Positions 8,633 to 19,133 of a stretch of 64,000 nucleotides of DNA are shown here, piece after piece; position 1 is the first letter of the stretch, and each line of letters begins with the position of its first letter. The stretch is taken from positions 124,001-188,000 of the forward strand of contig NZ_AUCF01000013.1 in NCBI RefSeq assembly GCF_000429625.1, written 5' to 3'. Source of the DNA: Azospirillum halopraeferens DSM 3675 (lineage in GTDB: Bacteria; Pseudomonadota; Alphaproteobacteria; Azospirillales; Azospirillaceae). The notes under the pieces were generated by a model, which made no database searches, was not told the origin of the DNA, and saw nothing but the letters and a program-made list of their open reading frames with translations. The translations under genes were made by a program, and so were the position numbers.

Positions 8633-9589
8633 TCAGACCCCCCGCGACACATAGAGGAAGATGGCGCCGAGCAGGCTGAGCAGCAGCGCGCCGCCCAGAA
8701 ACTCGCTGACGCGGAAGACACGCATCTTGGCGATGGAGGTTTCGAACACCGCCAGCAGCACCCCCGCCACCCCCAGCTTGGCCGTGAAGGTGGCCATGCC
8801 CAGCAGCACCGCCCCGCCCCCGCCGCCCGGCCCGGCCATGCCCCAGGGCACGAAGATGCAGGCGATCAGCGCCGCGTACAGCAGCAGCTTCAGCATGGCC
8901 GCCGCCTCCACCAGCGCCAGGTGGCGGCCGGAATACTCCAGCACCATGGCTTCGTGGACCATGGTCAGTTCCAGGTGGGTGGCGGGGTTGTCGACGGGGA
9001 TGCGGGCGTTCTCGGCGATGGCCACCATGACCAGGGCGATCACCGCCAGCGCCAGCGAAATGCGCAGCCCCACCGCCCCGGACATCATGAAGGTGGCGAT
9101 CTCCGCCAGCGAGGTGGTGCGCACCAGGATCGACACGGAGAAGACGACCATCAGCATGGCCGGCTCCGCCAGCGCCGCGATCATCATCTCCCGCGACGAG
9201 CCGATGCCGCCGAAGCTGGTGCCGGTGTCCATGCCCGCCAGCGCCAGGAAGAAGCGCGCCGCCCCCAGCAGCGCGATCAGCGCGATCAGGTCGGCGGTGG
9301 GGGCGAGGGCGAGCTGCGTGGTGAAGGTCGGCACCAGACCCGCCGCCAGCCACAGGGCGGTGAACATCATGTAGGGGGTGGCGCGGAACAGCCAGGACGC
9401 GTTGTGAGCCAGCACGGCGTCCTTGCGCAGCAGCCGGGCCAGGTCGCGGTAGGGCTGCAGCACCGAAGGGCCGCGCCGGCCCAGCAGGCGCGCCTTCACC
9501 AGGCGGACGAAGCCGGTCAGCAGCGGTGCCAGGGCCAGCACCAGGGCCATCTGCACCATCTGAAGAAGGACGTCGGCAAGGGCGTTCAT
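8633..9589 (-). CDS. Hydrogenase-4-like membrane subunit (HyfC/NuoH-like)
   Basis: This 318-residue membrane protein of the NuoH/HycD/HyfC family docks the hydrophilic arm to the membrane arm. Diagnostic segments are LLRKDAVLAHNASWLFRATP, LAGMDTGTSFGGIGSSREMM and IAENARIPVDNPATHLELTM followed by HEAMVLEYSGRHLALVE, where acidic residues line the entrance channel next to the terminal cluster. ATG at 9589 overlaps the hyfB-like stop (ATGA), so translation is coupled along the operon. Length and motifs are normal for the family. Confidence 0.93.
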   Translation of the reverse strand: MNALADVLLQMVQMALVLALAPLLTGFVRLVKARLLGRRGPSVLQPYRDLARLLRKDAVLAHNASWLFRATPYMMFTALWLAAGLVPTFTTQLALAPTADLIALIALLGAARFFLALAGMDTGTSFGGIGSSREMMIAALAEPAMLMVVFSVSILVRTTSLAEIATFMMSGAVGLRISLALAVIALVMVAIAENARIPVDNPATHLELTMVHEAMVLEYSGRHLALVEAAAMLKLLLYAALIACIFVPWGMAGPGGGGGAVLLGMATFTAKLGVAGVLLAVFETSIAKMRVFRVSEFLGGALLLSLLGAIFLYVSRGV

Positions 9590-11613
9590 CGCTGGGTCAC
9601 CGCAACCATGACCAGCAGCACCACCAGCGCCAGGAACATCAGCGTCAGGTAGCGGCGGATCGTCAGGAACTGAAGACGGTTGATGACGTCGGCGGCGCGG
9701 TCGACGGCCCGCCCGACGGGACGGAACAGCCAGCCCCATGCGGGGTCGATCATGGTGACCGTCAGGCGGGCCGGCCGCGTGTCGCCCGGCTCCGGCATGT
9801 CCACATGATCCTTCGCGGCGAACACGGTGGAGCCGAAGGCGCGCCGGATCGGCTGGGCGAAGCTGGAGGCGGTGTACTGCGACACCGCCTGCGGGTCGGG
9901 ATCGGCGAAGCCGCAGCCCCACGGCTCCGACCGGCGCACCCGCGCCGACGCCCAGCGGTGGATCACCAGCACCAGCAGCACCGACAGGATGGCGATGGTC
10001 ACCAGCATGACCAGCCCGTTGTAGGAGTTGCCGATGGCCGAGGTGGGGGCCAGCCGGATCCACGGCTGCAAGGCGCGGTCGTCGAAGGGCCCGGCCTCCA
10101 CCAGCAGGCGGGTGGCCGGCTCGAACAGGCGGATCAGCGGGGTGGGCAGCACGCCGATCACCACGCACAGCGCCGCCGGCACGGCCATGCCCAGGGTCAT
10201 GGCGCGGTTGGTCTCGTGCGCCTGCGCCGCGGCGGCGCTGCGCGGCCGGCCGAGAAAGGCGGTGCCGTAGAGGCGCACGAAGCAGGCGGCGGCCAGCGCC
10301 GTCGCCAGCGCCAGGGCGGCACCGACCACGGCGATGCCGATCTTCAGCGCCCACTGCGGCAGGGCCGGGGCGTTGAGAATGGCCTGGAACAGCAGCCACT
10401 CCCCCACGAAGCCGTTGAGCGGCGGCAGGGCGGAGATGGCCGCGGCACCGATCAGCATGAGGAAGGCGGTGGCCGGCATGCGATGGATCAGCCCGCCCAT
10501 GCGGCCGAGGTCGCGGGTGTGGGTCGCCGCCAGCACCGACCCGGCGCCGTAGAACAGCAGGGTCTTGAACAGGCTGTGGTTGACCACGTGCAGCAGCGCC
10601 GCCGACATGGCGAGCGCCGCGATGACGGGAACCGAACTGGCCTTGAACACCAGGGCCAGCCCCAGGGCGATGACGATGGCGCCGATGTTCTCGACGGTGG
10701 AATAGGCCAGCAGGCGCTTCATGTCGTCCTGCATCAGGGCGTAGAGCACCCCCATGACCGCGGTCAGCGCGCCGAAGGCCAGCAGGATGCCGCCCCACCA
10801 CCACTGCGGCTGGCCGATCAGGTCGAAGGTGACGCGGATGATGGCGTAGATCGCCACCTTGGTCATGACGCCGGACATCAGCGCCGACACATGCGAGGGC
10901 GCCGCGGGGTGGGCGAGCGGCAGCCACACGTGCAGCGGCACCACGCCCGCCTTGGAGCCCGCCCCCACCAGCACCAGCAGCACCCCGGCCGCCGCCGCCC
11001 CGGCCTCCGGCGCGTGGGCGCGGATGGCGGTGAAGCTATAGTCGCCGTGGGCGCCGGCCAGCAGCCCGAAGGCCAACAGCAGGCAGGCGGTGCCGAAGCT
11101 CGCCATCACCAGATAGACGCGCGCGGCGCGCGGCGTCTCCGCCTCCCGATGGGTGGACAGCACGAGCAGCCAGGAGGCCAGCGACATGAACTCCCACGAC
11201 ACCAGGAAGACGAAGGCGTCGTCGGCGATCAGCACCAGGTTCATGCCGGCCAGGAACAGCGGGAACAGCGGCAGCACCGGCCCCGCCCCGGGGTCGCGGT
11301 GCGCGTTCCCGTACCCCCAGCCGAAGAGACTGGCGGTGGCCCCGCCGAAATTGATCACCAGCAGGAAAAAGGCGGACAGGGAATCGACCCGCAGGTGCGC
11401 CGAGAGCCAGGGCAGCCCGACCGGCAGGACCAGGGTTTCGGTACCGCCGCCGCCCGCCAGATGAGCGACCGCCCACAGCGCGGCAAGGCCGCAGACGACA
11501 CCGGTGCCGCCGTAGACCAGGGCCTCCGCGTGCGCCCGCGAGGACCGTGCGGTGGCAAGGCCTGCCGCGGCGAGCAGCAGGAGCAGGGCGATAGCCGTAA
11601 CGACGAGGGCCAA
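9586..11613 (-). CDS. Hydrogenase-4-like antiporter subunit (HyfB/NuoL-like)
   Basis: This large polytopic subunit of the NuoL/HyfB family is the first gene of the Ehr operon. Typical segments are LVLVGAGSKAGVVPLHVWLP, HPAAPSHVSALMSGVMTK, MQDDMKRLLAYSTVENIG and HVVNHSLFKTLLFYGAGSVL, with an Asp/Lys/His series suited to proton transfer. The start is not obvious. No ATG or GTG occurs in frame near the beginning of the hydrophobic sequence. TTG at 11613 gives 675 residues, close to E. coli HyfB (672), but it lacks a strong ribosome site. An AAGGAG lies about 45 bases further upstream, so a non-standard start or a small sequence error is possible. The last part carries extra soluble residues (SEPWGCGFADPDPQAVSQYT) as in HyfB. 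Confidence 0.85.
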   Translation of the reverse strand: MALVVTAIALLLLLAAAGLATARSSRAHAEALVYGGTGVVCGLAALWAVAHLAGGGGTETLVLPVGLPWLSAHLRVDSLSAFFLLVINFGGATASLFGWGYGNAHRDPGAGPVLPLFPLFLAGMNLVLIADDAFVFLVSWEFMSLASWLLVLSTHREAETPRAARVYLVMASFGTACLLLAFGLLAGAHGDYSFTAIRAHAPEAGAAAAGVLLVLVGAGSKAGVVPLHVWLPLAHPAAPSHVSALMSGVMTKVAIYAIIRVTFDLIGQPQWWWGGILLAFGALTAVMGVLYALMQDDMKRLLAYSTVENIGAIVIALGLALVFKASSVPVIAALAMSAALLHVVNHSLFKTLLFYGAGSVLAATHTRDLGRMGGLIHRMPATAFLMLIGAAAISALPPLNGFVGEWLLFQAILNAPALPQWALKIGIAVVGAALALATALAAACFVRLYGTAFLGRPRSAAAAQAHETNRAMTLGMAVPAALCVVIGVLPTPLIRLFEPATRLLVEAGPFDDRALQPWIRLAPTSAIGNSYNGLVMLVTIAILSVLLVLVIHRWASARVRRSEPWGCGFADPDPQAVSQYTASSFAQPIRRAFGSTVFAAKDHVDMPEPGDTRPARLTVTMIDPAWGWLFRPVGRAVDRAADVINRLQFLTIRRYLTLMFLALVVLLVMVAVTQR

Positions 11614-11733
11614 GGCACGAAACCGTTCATCAAGGCGGGGTAACCAGTAAGGATCTTTCTCCTTCCCGGCGCAAGGGGGATTCCCGGAAAAATGTGACGG
11701 TTCCGCTTGACGGCATCGCGAAGTGTCGGATGC

Positions 11734-11769
11734 ACAAACAAAAGCGGCTCGTCGAAGCCGGCGAGCCGC
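11734..11769 (-). terminator. Rho-independent terminator of small RNA unit 2
   Basis: On the minus strand the stem GCGGCTCG/CGAGCCGC (11769-11744, loop of 10) is followed directly by TTTTGTTTGT. Confidence 0.7.
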
Positions 11770-11804
11770 AGAACGAAGTTCGGGAGGAAACGCGTTGCGT
11801 TCCG
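11734..11804 (-). ncRNA. Candidate trans-acting small RNA, unit 2 of a tandem pair
   Basis: Read on the minus strand, a good -10 element TATAAC (11814-11809) precedes a roughly 70-nt unit. It starts near CCGGAACG, carries TCCTCCC (11788-11782) in an exposed position, and ends in a GC hairpin with 8-bp arms GCGGCTCG/CGAGCCGC followed by TTTTGTTTGT. CCUCCC is a classic anti-Shine-Dalgarno motif of small regulatory RNAs such as AbcR and CcsR of alphaproteobacteria. The same order of parts recurs in unit 1, about 160 bp upstream. No family assignment is possible by eye; transcription is inferred. Confidence 0.55.
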
Positions 11805-11892
11805 GTTCGTTATAGGCCGTTTTGCGTAAAGAAGAGATTAAGTCCGACCGACTCGGGACGCGCCCCGGCGGTCCGTTTCGAATGGGTCCCGG

Positions 11893-11930
11893 ACAAAAAG
11901 AAAGCGGCTCAGCCGTTTCCGGTGAGCCGC
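11893..11930 (-). terminator. Rho-independent terminator of small RNA unit 1
   Basis: On the minus strand the stem GCGGCTCA/TGAGCCGC (11930-11904), with an internal partly paired loop, is followed by TTTCTTTTTGT. Confidence 0.7.
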
Positions 11931-11968
11931 CGAGGTGATTTGGGAGGATACGCAACCAAGTTGCCGGA
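11893..11968 (-). ncRNA. Candidate trans-acting small RNA, unit 1 of a tandem pair
   Basis: The minus strand shows CCGGCAACTTGGTTGC (a short hairpin with 5-bp stem), then ATCCTCCC (CCTCCC at 11947-11942), then the hairpin arms GCGGCTCA/TGAGCCGC and the U-rich tail TTTCTTTTTGT. A weak -10-like TACAAA lies just upstream. The layout CCGG + hairpin + CCTCCC + GCGGCTC terminator is shared with unit 2 at 11734-11804, so the two look like paralogous copies. They lie between the divergent hyfB-like and tex genes. Confidence 0.55.
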
Positions 11969-12164
11969 CCATTTGTACGCCTGAAGGATGAATCCATGGT
12001 TAACGCCTTAACCAATTTCATAAACCATACGCATGGCCTTCATGCGCATAGGTCATGGGTCGACGCGGCGTCCTCGCTTCCGGTCCGGTGAGGCTGGCCA
12101 GGGCGGGCGGTTTGAGGGTATAGGGGCAGCCTTTCGGTCCACGACGCCCGAGACGGTCTCACGC

Positions 12165-14519
<2,355 letters not shown>

Positions 14520-14529
14520 CCGGCGCCCC

Positions 14530-15150
14530 CTACAGCAGGCCGAGCGCCGTCAGGTCGCCGCGCAGCCGCGCGGCGCCCGTGAACGGCAGGGCGTGCATGC
14601 CCAGCGACCGGGCGGCTTCGACGTTGGGGAGCGAGTCGTCGATGAACACCGTGTCGGCCGGGGTGAGGGCAAAGTCCTCGAACAGCCGGTGGAAGATGGC
14701 CGGGTCGGGCTTCACCAGCCCGACCGCGCCCGACACCACCACCCCGTCGAACCGATTCAGGACATCGAAGCGCCGGCGCGCCAGCTCCAGCTTCTCCACC
14801 GAGAAGTTGGTGACGGCGTAGACGGGCGTGCCCCGCTCCTTCAGTTCCACCAGGATGTCGGCGGTGCCGGGGATCTCCCCCGGCACCATCTCCTCCCACC
14901 GCTCGTGATAGGCGCGGATCAGTTCGGCGCAGTCCGGATACTCGGCCGTCAGCGTGCGCACCGCCTCGTCCCACGGCCGGCCGCGGTCCTGCTCCAGGTT
15001 CCAGGCGGGCGTGCAGACCGTCTCCAGGAAATGCTCCATCAGGTCCTCGTTCCCGTCGAACAGGTCGCGGTAGAGGTGCCGCGGGTCCCATTCGATGAGG
15101 ACGTTGCCGATGTCGAAAACGACGGTGCCGGGAGCCATGGGATCGCTCAT
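14530..15150 (-). CDS. HAD-superfamily (subfamily IA) phosphatase-like hydrolase
   Basis: The 206-residue protein has HAD motif I as VVFDIGNVLIEWDP (nucleophile Asp; the usual second Asp is Asn), motif II VYAVTNFSVEKLE, motif III Lys in GAVGLVKPDPAIFHRL, and motif IV TVFIDDSLPNVEAAR. The DxGN form of motif I is common in YihX-like sugar-phosphate phosphatases, so a small phosphorylated metabolite is the likely substrate; the exact one is unknown. It overlaps the DsbA-like gene by ATGA and is probably co-translated with it. Confidence 0.88.
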   Translation of the reverse strand: MSDPMAPGTVVFDIGNVLIEWDPRHLYRDLFDGNEDLMEHFLETVCTPAWNLEQDRGRPWDEAVRTLTAEYPDCAELIRAYHERWEEMVPGEIPGTADILVELKERGTPVYAVTNFSVEKLELARRRFDVLNRFDGVVVSGAVGLVKPDPAIFHRLFEDFALTPADTVFIDDSLPNVEAARSLGMHALPFTGAARLRGDLTALGLL

Positions 15151-15896
15151 CCTTCCTTGCGGACCTTGGCGACCAGCGCCTTCATCTGCTCCAGGCGGAT
15201 GGCGCCGGGCACCAGTTCGTCACCGATGACGAAGGCGGGGGTGCCGCGGATGCCCATGGAGTCGGCCAGCGCGTGGTTGGCGGCGATCGCCTTCTCCACC
15301 TCGGCCGAGGCCATGTCGGTCTTCAGCTTCGCCGTGTCGAGCCCGACCGAGCCGGCCAGGCGCAGGATCGTCGCCTCGTCGTACTGCCCGCGATGCCCCA
15401 TCAGGGCGTTGTGGAACTCCAGGTACTTGCCCTGGGACTGCGAGGCCAGCGCCGCCCTGGCCGCCACCAGCGATCCCGGGCCGAGGATCGGGAACTCCTT
15501 GAACACGAAACGCACCTTGGAGTCGCCGTCGATCAGCCGCTGGACGTCCCCCATCACGGTCTTGCAGTAGCCGCACTGGTAGTCGAAGAACTCCACCACC
15601 GTCACGTCGCCCTTGGGGTTGCCGGCGACCGGATCGGCGGGGTTGGCGATCAGCGCGTCGCGGTTGGCGGTGATCGCCTGCCGGGCCTTCTGCTGCTCGG
15701 CAAGCTGCTCGCGCTTCTGAAGCTCCTCCATCGCCTCGACGATGACCTCGGGATTCTTCATCAGGTAGTCCCGCACGATCTGCTCGACGGCCCGGCGCTC
15801 GGCCTCGTCGAAGCTCCGGGCATCGGAGTGGCCGGCCGGCGCGAGGGCAAGCAGGGCAACGGCCGCGGCGAAAAGGGCGGTGCGGATGGGGGGCAT
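15147..15896 (-). CDS. DsbA/Com1-type periplasmic thiol-disulfide oxidoreductase
   Basis: From ATG at 15896 (AGGAG 11 bases upstream) the 249-residue product starts with a signal peptide (MPPIRTALFAAAVALLALAP). A charged helical region with VEQIVRDYLMKNPEVIVEAM follows, then a thioredoxin fold with the active site VEFFDYQCGYCKTVM and the cis-Pro loop MGIRGTPAFVIG. It should oxidise or isomerise disulfides in the periplasm. The N-terminal KNPEVI region is typical of Com1/BdbD-like members rather than classical DsbA. The downstream HAD gene overlaps it by four bases. Confidence 0.92.
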   Translation of the reverse strand: MPPIRTALFAAAVALLALAPAGHSDARSFDEAERRAVEQIVRDYLMKNPEVIVEAMEELQKREQLAEQQKARQAITANRDALIANPADPVAGNPKGDVTVVEFFDYQCGYCKTVMGDVQRLIDGDSKVRFVFKEFPILGPGSLVAARAALASQSQGKYLEFHNALMGHRGQYDEATILRLAGSVGLDTAKLKTDMASAEVEKAIAANHALADSMGIRGTPAFVIGDELVPGAIRLEQMKALVAKVRKEG

Positions 15897-15999
15897 GGGG
15901 GGAACACTCCTGTTGACGGCACGGGCTACCATGGCGCGAGTGACCGGCGCGGGCAAGCGCCGGACGCGACGCCTGACGCGGTTGTGACGAGGCCGTGTG

Positions 16000-17367
16000 T
16001 CAGTTCCGGCCCGGCTCCTTGCGGCCGGCCTCGCCGCGGATGTCCTGGGCGCGCAGCCACGCCGGCGAACCCGCCGGCAGCATCCGCTCCGCCCGCTCGG
16101 CCAGCGCCAGAGCCATGGGCCGGTCGCCGCGGGCCAGCGCCTCTTCCGCCGAGGCGTAGGCGACCATCGCCTCGTTCCCCTTCATGTTCCAGGCCTGCGC
16201 CATCAGGCGCCACAGGAAGGCCGAGCGCCCCTCGGTGCGCGACGCGGTCTGCAGGTTGCGGATAGCCTCGTCGGCCACCGCCGGATTGTGCTGTTCCAGC
16301 AGGGCGTGGGCCAGGGACACCCGGATCGGGTTGGCGTCGGGCGCGTACTCCACCGCCTTGCGGTACGGGGCCACCGCTTGCACCGCCCGTCCGGTCTGCA
16401 GCAGCAGATCGCCCTTGGTTTCGTGGAAGAAGGCGTTGCGCGGCTCGTCGGCGATCAGCCCGTCGATCAGGGGCAGGGCCCGTTCGACCTCGCCGCGCCG
16501 CAGGAACGCGTACGCCCGCCCGTAGCGCGCGACCGAGGAGGTGTCCTCGGCCCGGTAGCGGCGCAGCGCTCCGCCCGGGTCGAGGTAGGCGTACAGCTTG
16601 GCCTGTATGCGCTGGTAGCGCTCCACCGTGTCCGCCGGCAGGCGGCGGTCGGAATAGCGCGACCGCTCCACATGGGCGCGTACGGCCTGCATGCGCTCCC
16701 GGCTCAGCGGGTGGGTGAGCTGGTAGGGGGTGTCGGCGTCGCGCTGGGTCAGCAGCGGTTCGCCCGCCCCCAGCTTCTCCAGGAAGTCGTACAGGCCGCG
16801 GGCGGAGATGCCCGCGTGCTCCATATAGGTGAGCGCCGCCTGGTCGGCCGCCGCCTCCTGCCCGCGCGAGAAGGACAGGAAGTTGCGCTCCGCAAGATGC
16901 TGGCCCAGCATGACGCCGGCCGCCCCCGCCCCGGCGTTGCCCGAGGCGATGCCCCCGACGATGCCCAGCCCCATGCCCAGCAGCGACGACAGCAGGGCGT
17001 TCTCCATCGCCTCCGACCCGCGCACCAGATGGCCGCCGGCGATGTGGCCGGTCTCGTGGGCGATGACGCCGATGAGCTGGTCGGCGTCGGCGCTGAGCAG
17101 CAGGCCGGTGTGCAGGAAGATGTTCTGCCCCCCCGCCACGAAGGCGTTGAGCGACGGGTCATTGACCAGCAGCACATGGACCGAATCCGGATCGACGGCC
17201 GCAGCCTCGAAGATTGGCCGTGCCATGCTGCGGATGGTATGTTCCGTCTCGGCGTCGCTGAGGAGTTGGATCCCGCCGCGGCGCTGCGCGCCGGCCGGCG
17301 CCGTCCCCGACACCAACAGCATGGCCACAATGGCAACGACTGAAACGAGCCTGCTGGGCTTGCGCAC
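16000..17367 (-). CDS. M48 family zinc metalloprotease with TPR domain (BepA-like)
   Basis: From GTG at 17367, with GGAGG eight bases upstream, the 455-residue protein has a signal peptide ending around GTAPAGAQ. An M48 catalytic domain follows with HETGHIAGGH (zinc ligands near 104-108) and the third ligand in SRGQEAAADQAAL; the C-terminal region has TPR-like helices (about 290-440). BepA/YfgC homologues control quality of outer-membrane proteins in the periplasm. It is divergent from the gamma-glutamyltransferase-like gene, with only about 60 bp between the starts, so the promoters must overlap. Confidence 0.92.
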   Translation of the reverse strand: MRKPSRLVSVVAIVAMLLVSGTAPAGAQRRGGIQLLSDAETEHTIRSMARPIFEAAAVDPDSVHVLLVNDPSLNAFVAGGQNIFLHTGLLLSADADQLIGVIAHETGHIAGGHLVRGSEAMENALLSSLLGMGLGIVGGIASGNAGAGAAGVMLGQHLAERNFLSFSRGQEAAADQAALTYMEHAGISARGLYDFLEKLGAGEPLLTQRDADTPYQLTHPLSRERMQAVRAHVERSRYSDRRLPADTVERYQRIQAKLYAYLDPGGALRRYRAEDTSSVARYGRAYAFLRRGEVERALPLIDGLIADEPRNAFFHETKGDLLLQTGRAVQAVAPYRKAVEYAPDANPIRVSLAHALLEQHNPAVADEAIRNLQTASRTEGRSAFLWRLMAQAWNMKGNEAMVAYASAEEALARGDRPMALALAERAERMLPAGSPAWLRAQDIRGEAGRKEPGRN

Positions 17368-17428
17368 CTGTCCGACCTCCGTCTCCGGGTCTCGCGGGTT
17401 CTTCCCTGGACCGGAAATTTGGCGACGA

Positions 17429-18709
17429 TTGGGCGCGATTGCGATAGCCGCGGCCGTCACGCAGGGCTGCGTCAACACGAAATTCCAGAGCAACGCCCCC
17501 GATCACGGGCTGGTGGTGGCCGACGAGCCGCTGGCCGCCGCGATCGGCCGCGAGGTGCTGATGGAGGGCGGCACGGCCGGCGACGCCGCCGCGGCCATGG
17601 CTCTGGCGATGACGGTCACCCTGCCCTCGCGCGTCGGCTTCGGCGGCGGCGGCGTCTGCGTCGTCCACGATTCGCGCACCAAGGAGGTGCGGACCATCGA
17701 CTTCCGGCCCGGTCCCGCAGGGGGTGGCGGTGCGACTCCGGCCTTCCTGCGCGGCATCTACGCCCTGCACGCGCAGACCGGCACGCTGCGCTGGGAACAG
17801 GTTGCGGTGCGGGCCGAGGCGCTGGCGCGAGCCGCCACGCCGGTCAGCCGCGCCCTGGCCGAGGATCTGCGGGCCGCCACCGGCGGCCTGGACGGCCCGG
17901 CCCGCGCCCTGTTCGCCCCGTCGGGACGGCCGCTGTCCGAAGGCGCGCCGCTCGCCCGGCCGGACCTGGCGACGACGCTGTCGCGCGCGCGGCGGGAGGG
18001 GATTACTCCATTCTATATGGGCACCGGCGCCGAGAGCTTCGCCGCCGCCCTGGGCGTCGATGCCGGCGCGGTGCGCGGGGCGCGCCCGCTCTGGGGTGAC
18101 ACCGCCACGGTGCCGCTGGGCGGCGGTGTCGCCCTGCACTTCGCCGACCCGCAGCCGGGTGACACGGGCGCACGCCGGGCGGCCGCCTTCCGCGCCGGTG
18201 CCGACGCCCCGCGCGACCAGCGGGGCGCCCGCGCCGTTCAGTCCCTGGGGGCGGAGGGCGAGGCGCCACCCGCCGCCGGTTTCGCCGTCATCGACGGGAG
18301 CGAGGGGGCCGCCGCCTGCACCTTCACCCTGGGCGGGCTGTTCGGCACCGGCCGACTCGATCCGGCGACCGGCGTCGTCACCGGCCGGCCCGCCGGGTCC
18401 GCCGGTTTCGGGGCGCAGGCCCTTGCCACCAGCCGGCTGGGCCGCACCCTGTTCGCGGCCGCCGCCGGCGCCAACGGTGGTGGGTCAGGGGGCGGCGCCA
18501 CGCTTCTGGAAACGGCGGTGCCCGTCATCACCGACCAGCGGCGCCCGAGTGAGGTGCTCGCCGAGCGCCCGGCGGCCGCGACGGCCGGCCGCGTCGCCAT
18601 GGTCGGCTGCACGGTGTCCATGGACAGCGGTCTCAAGCAGTGCCAGCCTGCCGCCGACCCGCGCGGTCACGGCATCGCTTTCGACGTGGAACTCCCGCGG
18701 GAGGATTGA
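17429..18709 (+). CDS. Gamma-glutamyltransferase-like lipoprotein, catalytic Thr missing
   Basis: The 426-residue product (TTG at 17429 assumed; a longer N-terminus is possible) begins with a short hydrophobic segment ending VTQGC, a lipobox. The start of the GGT fold is clear: GLVVADEPLAAAIGREVLME, GGTAGDAAAAMALAMTVTLP and RVGFGGGGVCVVHD. In active GGT the chain is cut before a Thr in a TTH(F/Y)SVVD motif; here the region reads PPAAGFAVIDGSEGAAACTF, with Ala and Gly in place of Thr and His. The middle is also about 120 residues shorter than usual. It is therefore probably non-catalytic, perhaps a periplasmic binding or structural protein. It starts divergently from the M48 protease gene. Confidence 0.75.
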   Translation: MGAIAIAAAVTQGCVNTKFQSNAPDHGLVVADEPLAAAIGREVLMEGGTAGDAAAAMALAMTVTLPSRVGFGGGGVCVVHDSRTKEVRTIDFRPGPAGGGGATPAFLRGIYALHAQTGTLRWEQVAVRAEALARAATPVSRALAEDLRAATGGLDGPARALFAPSGRPLSEGAPLARPDLATTLSRARREGITPFYMGTGAESFAAALGVDAGAVRGARPLWGDTATVPLGGGVALHFADPQPGDTGARRAAAFRAGADAPRDQRGARAVQSLGAEGEAPPAAGFAVIDGSEGAAACTFTLGGLFGTGRLDPATGVVTGRPAGSAGFGAQALATSRLGRTLFAAAAGANGGGSGGGATLLETAVPVITDQRRPSEVLAERPAAATAGRVAMVGCTVSMDSGLKQCQPAADPRGHGIAFDVELPRED

Positions 18710-18920
18710 CGGAGAGCGGAGCGGAGGGCATCGCGCGTTCGGCGCGGTCCCTCCCCACCTGCGGCAAGCCGAAGCGCAGCCGCACGAAGGCCATGCTGAA
18801 GATGGTGAGGACCAGGGCCGCGAAGGTCCACAGGGTCGGCACCTGGCGCAGCAGTGCCTCGACCGGCCATGCGCCCGACCGAAGCCTTCAGGCCGCGGAC
18901 GTCCGATTCCAGACCGTCGA
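18633..18920 (-). pseudogene. Relic of a small coiled-coil plus membrane-helix protein, frameshifted
   Basis: On the minus strand one frame gives LGRLDGLESDVRGLKASVGR (about 18920-18860). A second frame then continues with VEALLRQVPTLWTFAALVLT and IFSMAFVRLRFGL (about 18860-18760). Joined, they make a short coiled coil followed by a membrane helix, like small phage-type or XhlA/DUF2730-like proteins. No start codon lies in frame before a TGA, and the 3' end runs antisense into the preceding gene. A sequencing error is an alternative to decay. The family is a guess from overall shape. Confidence 0.35.
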
Positions 18921-18946
18921 GCCGACCAAGTCAAGAAGGCACAGCC

Positions 18947-18977
18947 GAAAAGAAAGGGCCCGCCACGAGGGCGGGCC
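18947..18977 (-). terminator. Rho-independent terminator downstream of dksA
   Basis: On the minus strand the stem GGCCCGCC/GGCGGGCC, with a 5-base loop, is followed by CTTTCTTTTC. It lies about 160 bp after the dksA stop. Confidence 0.75.
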
Positions 18978-19133
18978 AAGGCTAGGGAAAAACGTTCCGA
19001 ATTGGACGCACCCAATCGGCAGGACATACGGTAGGCGGCGACGGCACCCCCGGCAATCACGACACGGAACGGTTTCCGCATGGTGGAACCCGGCCGTCGA
19101 CCGGGCCTGCGGGCGGTGAGATCCCGGGCCGTA

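Noticed and set aside
12001..12015. TTAA-N4-TTAA before tex as a CtrA box.
   Set aside because: The spacing is 4 rather than 7, so it does not fit the consensus.
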